Below, piece by piece: positions 61,351-64,000 of a DNA stretch of 64,000 nucleotides. The notes under the pieces were generated by a model, which had not been told where the DNA came from, made no database searches, and saw nothing but the letters and a program-made list of their open reading frames with translations. The stretch comes from Branchiostoma floridae (taxonomy: Eukaryota; Chordata; Leptocardii; Amphioxiformes; Branchiostomatidae), in contig NC_049979.1 of NCBI RefSeq assembly GCF_000003815.2, positions 32,795,558 to 32,859,557 of the forward strand, written 5' to 3'. The translations under genes and the position numbers were made by a program. The stretch's first letter is position 1. The number at the start of each line of letters is the position of its first letter.

Positions 61351-61866
61351 ACAACCCACGTGCTGGAAGCTGCTAAATGAAATTTCTTTTTTTCTGCATT
61401 AGCTAACAGCGAGAAAGCCGAAAGGTATTCAACATTTTAATGTAACTACTTTGAAGTATAAATTATCTCTTAGTCGTGTATTAGTGCAAGCTGAAACAAG
61501 CTAAGACCCCTGCTAAACCGAAATATAGTAGAGTAGAGAGTGGGAGGGGGGCGCTGAATTTGTCAAATACTATTTGATTGATCGTTGAATTAATTTCTAT
61601 ACAGTAGAGTATTTTACATCGTGTTATTAATTGAATTAAGGACCATATTACCGTATTGTAGTTTATGTTACATTATGTGAGCAATGGTTGTAAAAAGAGT
61701 CTATTTAGTAAGTTACTGTAACGTTATATTCAACAATAGATGTCACTCACTAACTGTAATCAGTTCTATTCTCTGAACAGTCCCTTTAGTTTTGAATCTT
61801 CAAGGGATGACCTCATTTCGTGATTGTTCACGGGGGACAATCTACGTCATAGGTTGCAAAGACGTT
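61351..61866. other. Unassigned AT-rich region
   Basis: No gene or repeat recognised before the 21-bp minisatellite. Confidence 0.45.
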
Positions 61867-62045
61867 TTCGACCGTCCGGAGGGACAATTTCGATGGTCGC
61901 GGAGATTGATTCGACGGTTGCAAAGGCAAATTCGACAATTACACAGAAAAATTCGACGGTTACACAGAAAAATTCGACGGTTACACAGAAAAATTCGACG
62001 GTTACACAGACAAATTCGGTTTGCGGAGACAAATTCGACGGTCGG
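61867..62045. repeat. 21-bp minisatellite
   Basis: ttcgac or a close variant starts at 61,867, 61,889, 61,910, 61,931, 61,952, 61,973, 61,994, 62,015 and 62,034, nearly all 21 bp apart; the four central units (ttcgacggttacacagaaaaa) are close to identical. Because 21 is divisible by three, several frames stay open, giving 7-residue repeats such as KNSTVTQ or RKIRRLH in overlapping ORFs (61,792-62,157 and 61,824-62,141 on plus; 61,847-62,137 on minus). I do not call any of these as genes. Confidence 0.92.
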
Positions 62046-62586
62046 GGAGAAAACTCCGGTACTGAAGGGCCGTCCAGTGAGCGTTTTTGGTACCAGAGGC
62101 GAGGTAGGTCGTCCACAATTTCTTCTTCTAACGTCATCTAAGGGAGGTTTTGTGTAACCTAGCCTAGACTATCAGGTGACAGAGTATCTCTGGATCATCG
62201 GAAGCCAAAAGTTATCATCTTTTCATGTAATTGAGTCGAGATAGAGGGAGCGCCGTTGTTGAATGCCGACTTCCAATAGCAAAGTTACCGATGTCAACAG
62301 TTGACAAATACCGTATTTTGAGCGATTAAAATTAACATCGTCGACGAAATCCATATCGTCTAGCCACCGGGAGGTTCTTATCCACGAAATGAGACTATGG
62401 AAGCATTGTTACAACCCACATAGGGCGAAAATCAGAAGAGATAATAAGTTTTAGCGCTACCCCCCTCCCCCATTTGTCGACACGTACCACGTGTGGGAAA
62501 TTTATATTTTTGCCGGGGCGCCGAAGGCGCCCGGCTTTGTGCCCGGTTTAATGGTTCGTCCTTGGATGGGTCTGCTATGGTCGCAA
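62046..62586. other. Unassigned region
   Basis: No supported gene; a small palindrome with gccggggcgccgaaggcgcccggc lies near 62,512-62,535. Confidence 0.45.
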
Positions 62587-62702
62587 AATGTACCGTGCGT
62601 TTTTACGACAATTCTCAGCCCTTCTCAGCCCTTCAAATAAACGCAATGTACCGTGCGTTTTTACGACAATTCTCAGCCCTTCTTAGCCCTTCAAATAAAC
62701 GT
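62587..62702 (+). repeat. 58-bp tandem duplication, two copies
   Basis: aatgtaccgtgcgtttttac starts at 62,587 and again at 62,645, and the units agree to the end except for about one base. Each unit contains an internal ttctcagcccttc doublet. Confidence 0.95.
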
Positions 62703-62863
62703 TGTAAGAATACTGTTTATCCATGACCTCTACTCGTACAGAAAACATTGCAGCGCTCATTAGCAAAGTCTAGGAAAGGAAAATGTTTCTTGATTTGCAG
62801 TAAAACACTGGTCATGTAACATTTGAGGAGTTGTCGTTAAATCGCACGGTTCATTTTGCGATA

Positions 62864-63108
62864 GCGTTGACGGGTCCGGGTATTTAGCGGAATAACCCGG
62901 AATAACCCGGAATAACCCGGAATAACCTTAATAAAGGATGAAAGCTACCGAAATACAGTGTGCTTTGATAAGTTAAGATCGCAGAATGCAATATTTTGGC
63001 ATAAAATAATGTATATATGGCCATGGGAACAAGAAATATTACGGTTATTCCGGGTTATTCCGGGTCATTTCGGGTTATTCCGGTAAATACCCTCACGGGC
63101 GTTGACGG
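62864..63108. mobile_element. 225-bp foldback element with 10-bp direct-repeat flanks
   Basis: gcgttgacgg at 62,864-62,873 and 63,099-63,108 flanks a segment whose ends read gggtatttagcggaataac and, complemented, gggtatttaccggaataac. Inside each arm is a run of the 10-bp unit cggaataacc (four or five copies left, about three right, inverted), around a loop of about 110 bp. Direct repeats of 9-10 bp with inverted ends suit Mutator-like elements, an inference only. Confidence 0.8.
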
Positions 63109-63229
63109 TGCGGAGGAGGTGAGATTTTTATCGTACAGAAATTGGTACAGTTTGTAAAGTTATCTTTCTGGAATTCGGATGTATTAAAATATAACATTAC
63201 ATTCTAAGGCGTAGTGTCATGTGAGTAAA

Positions 63230-63487
63230 ATGAGCACGACATTTGACGAAAGATTTTGTGGAGGGTATACAGTCAAGTTTATTGTGCAACGATTGGAACA
63301 GTTTACGTGCGGGTGGGAGGGGGGCGTGCGTCTATATATGCAGCTGCAGGAGGTCCTGCAGGACATTTTCGATCGTAAGAGTAACGTACAATTTGAAAAG
63401 ATAGTGATCATGAATTCGGACACATTGAAACATATTTCCAAGGAACGGTATATAGTTTTTTTAGTAAAACCAGTGTGTGGGGATTGA
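63230..63487 (+). CDS. Unrecognised ORF or exon, partially duplicated downstream
   Basis: About 85 codons from ATG 63,230 (MSTTFDERFCGGYTVKF), not low complexity, with no family I recognise. The segment caggacattttcgatcgtaa through aacatatttccaaggaa (about 63,357-63,443) has a diverged copy at about 63,543-63,628 in which the frame is broken, so this is either an exon with a decayed duplicate or a non-coding repeat. No splice partner was found. Confidence 0.3.
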   Translation: MSTTFDERFCGGYTVKFIVQRLEQFTCGWEGGVRLYMQLQEVLQDIFDRKSNVQFEKIVIMNSDTLKHISKERYIVFLVKPVCGD

Positions 63488-63629
63488 CGAGAATTTAGAT
63501 AGTTTAATGGTGCACTGTGCTTGAGCCGATGCGAGGCATTATGCAGGGCATTTTTGATTGTAAAAATATCGTACAAGTTGAAAAGATGGATCGGATTCTA
63601 ATACATTAAAACATACATTTCCAAAGAAT

Positions 63630-64000
63630 AGTAGAAAACAACGGATTGTAGCTAACTGTTAAACAATCAGCAAAGCAGTTGGCAAGATGTCACACCTGAA
63701 CTTTTGTAGATTTTTGCTTTTTGTTGGTACTAGTAAGATGTTATGTGATCAAGACAATATTTTCTTTCTGTTTCAGTGACGCCTTAGACTGTTCTCTGCT
63801 ATATATACAAGTGACACAGTAATATACAGAAACTTACAGCTAGCAAAAGTCTGTACTCAATAAGATTTTACACAGTACACATTTATACTTCTTCTGCTGA
63901 AATCTACGCATTACATTTTGCATCCAACCAAAGAGGTTTGAAAGAGAGTCCTTGATCCAACCAAATTAGACCTTGAGACCTATCAACAGATCATGATCGG
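63630..64000. other. Unassigned trailing segment
   Basis: No supported gene or repeat recognised before the window ends. Confidence 0.45.

Noticed and set aside
1-64000. tRNA or rRNA genes
   Set aside because: No cloverleaf with A and B boxes and no rRNA-like conserved segment was recognised by eye; a covariance-model scan would be needed to exclude short ncRNAs.

Overview
This window looks like AT-rich, repeat-dense animal nuclear DNA, most consistent with a marine invertebrate deuterostome and best guessed as amphioxus (Branchiostoma). The grounds are the absence of operon-like gene packing, GT-AG introns in the two candidate host genes, several APE-type non-LTR retrotransposons (one combining a 2A-like motif, a PHD finger, endonuclease and reverse transcriptase), TTAA-flanked short DNA transposons, and two assembly gaps. 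The species call is an inference. No rRNA, tRNA, CRISPR array or bacterial-type gene was found.

Layout. 0.5-6.4 kb: two satellite-like arrays (about 117-bp and about 80-bp units), the second split by a 961-bp TTAA element. 6.4-16 kb: mostly anonymous DNA with a tandem about 322-bp array (carrying its own TTAA foldback insertion), a direct duplication and a large imperfect palindrome. 16.2-19.1 kb: a decayed LINE. 19.8-20.1 kb: a short inverted-repeat element. 22.5-36 kb: a diverged segmental block present in at least three copies, with a possible small three-exon gene (25.67-27.43 kb) between copies A and B and a second full TTAA element in copy C. 39.2-43.1 kb: a tandem duplication whose second copy has gained a LINE 3' fragment, the empty site being preserved in the first copy.

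43.6-56.8 kb is a nested inverted-repeat (foldback) structure. Its left arm was interrupted by a near-full-length CR1-like LINE (46,415-50,408) and by a third full TTAA element (50,593-51,521). The right arm lacks the LINE and so acts as its empty-site reference. The right arm has its own insertions and ends at the last codons of a minus-strand multi-exon gene (56,758-58,890) with tandemly duplicated exons. 59.9-63.1 kb holds two apparently identical 477-bp inverted-repeat-ended elements 984 bp apart, a 21-bp minisatellite open in several frames, a 58-bp duplication and a 225-bp foldback element flanked by a 10-bp direct repeat. The end of the window has one unrecognised ORF.

The clearest biology is the LINE at 46.4-50.4 kb: an exact DxExNPGP 2A-type motif lies between a short leader with a signal-peptide-like start and the PHD finger/endonuclease/reverse transcriptase. 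One frameshift separates the endonuclease and reverse transcriptase reading frames. Most of the rest of the window is layered transposition and local duplication, and repeat copies allow several insertions to be ordered relative to each other.
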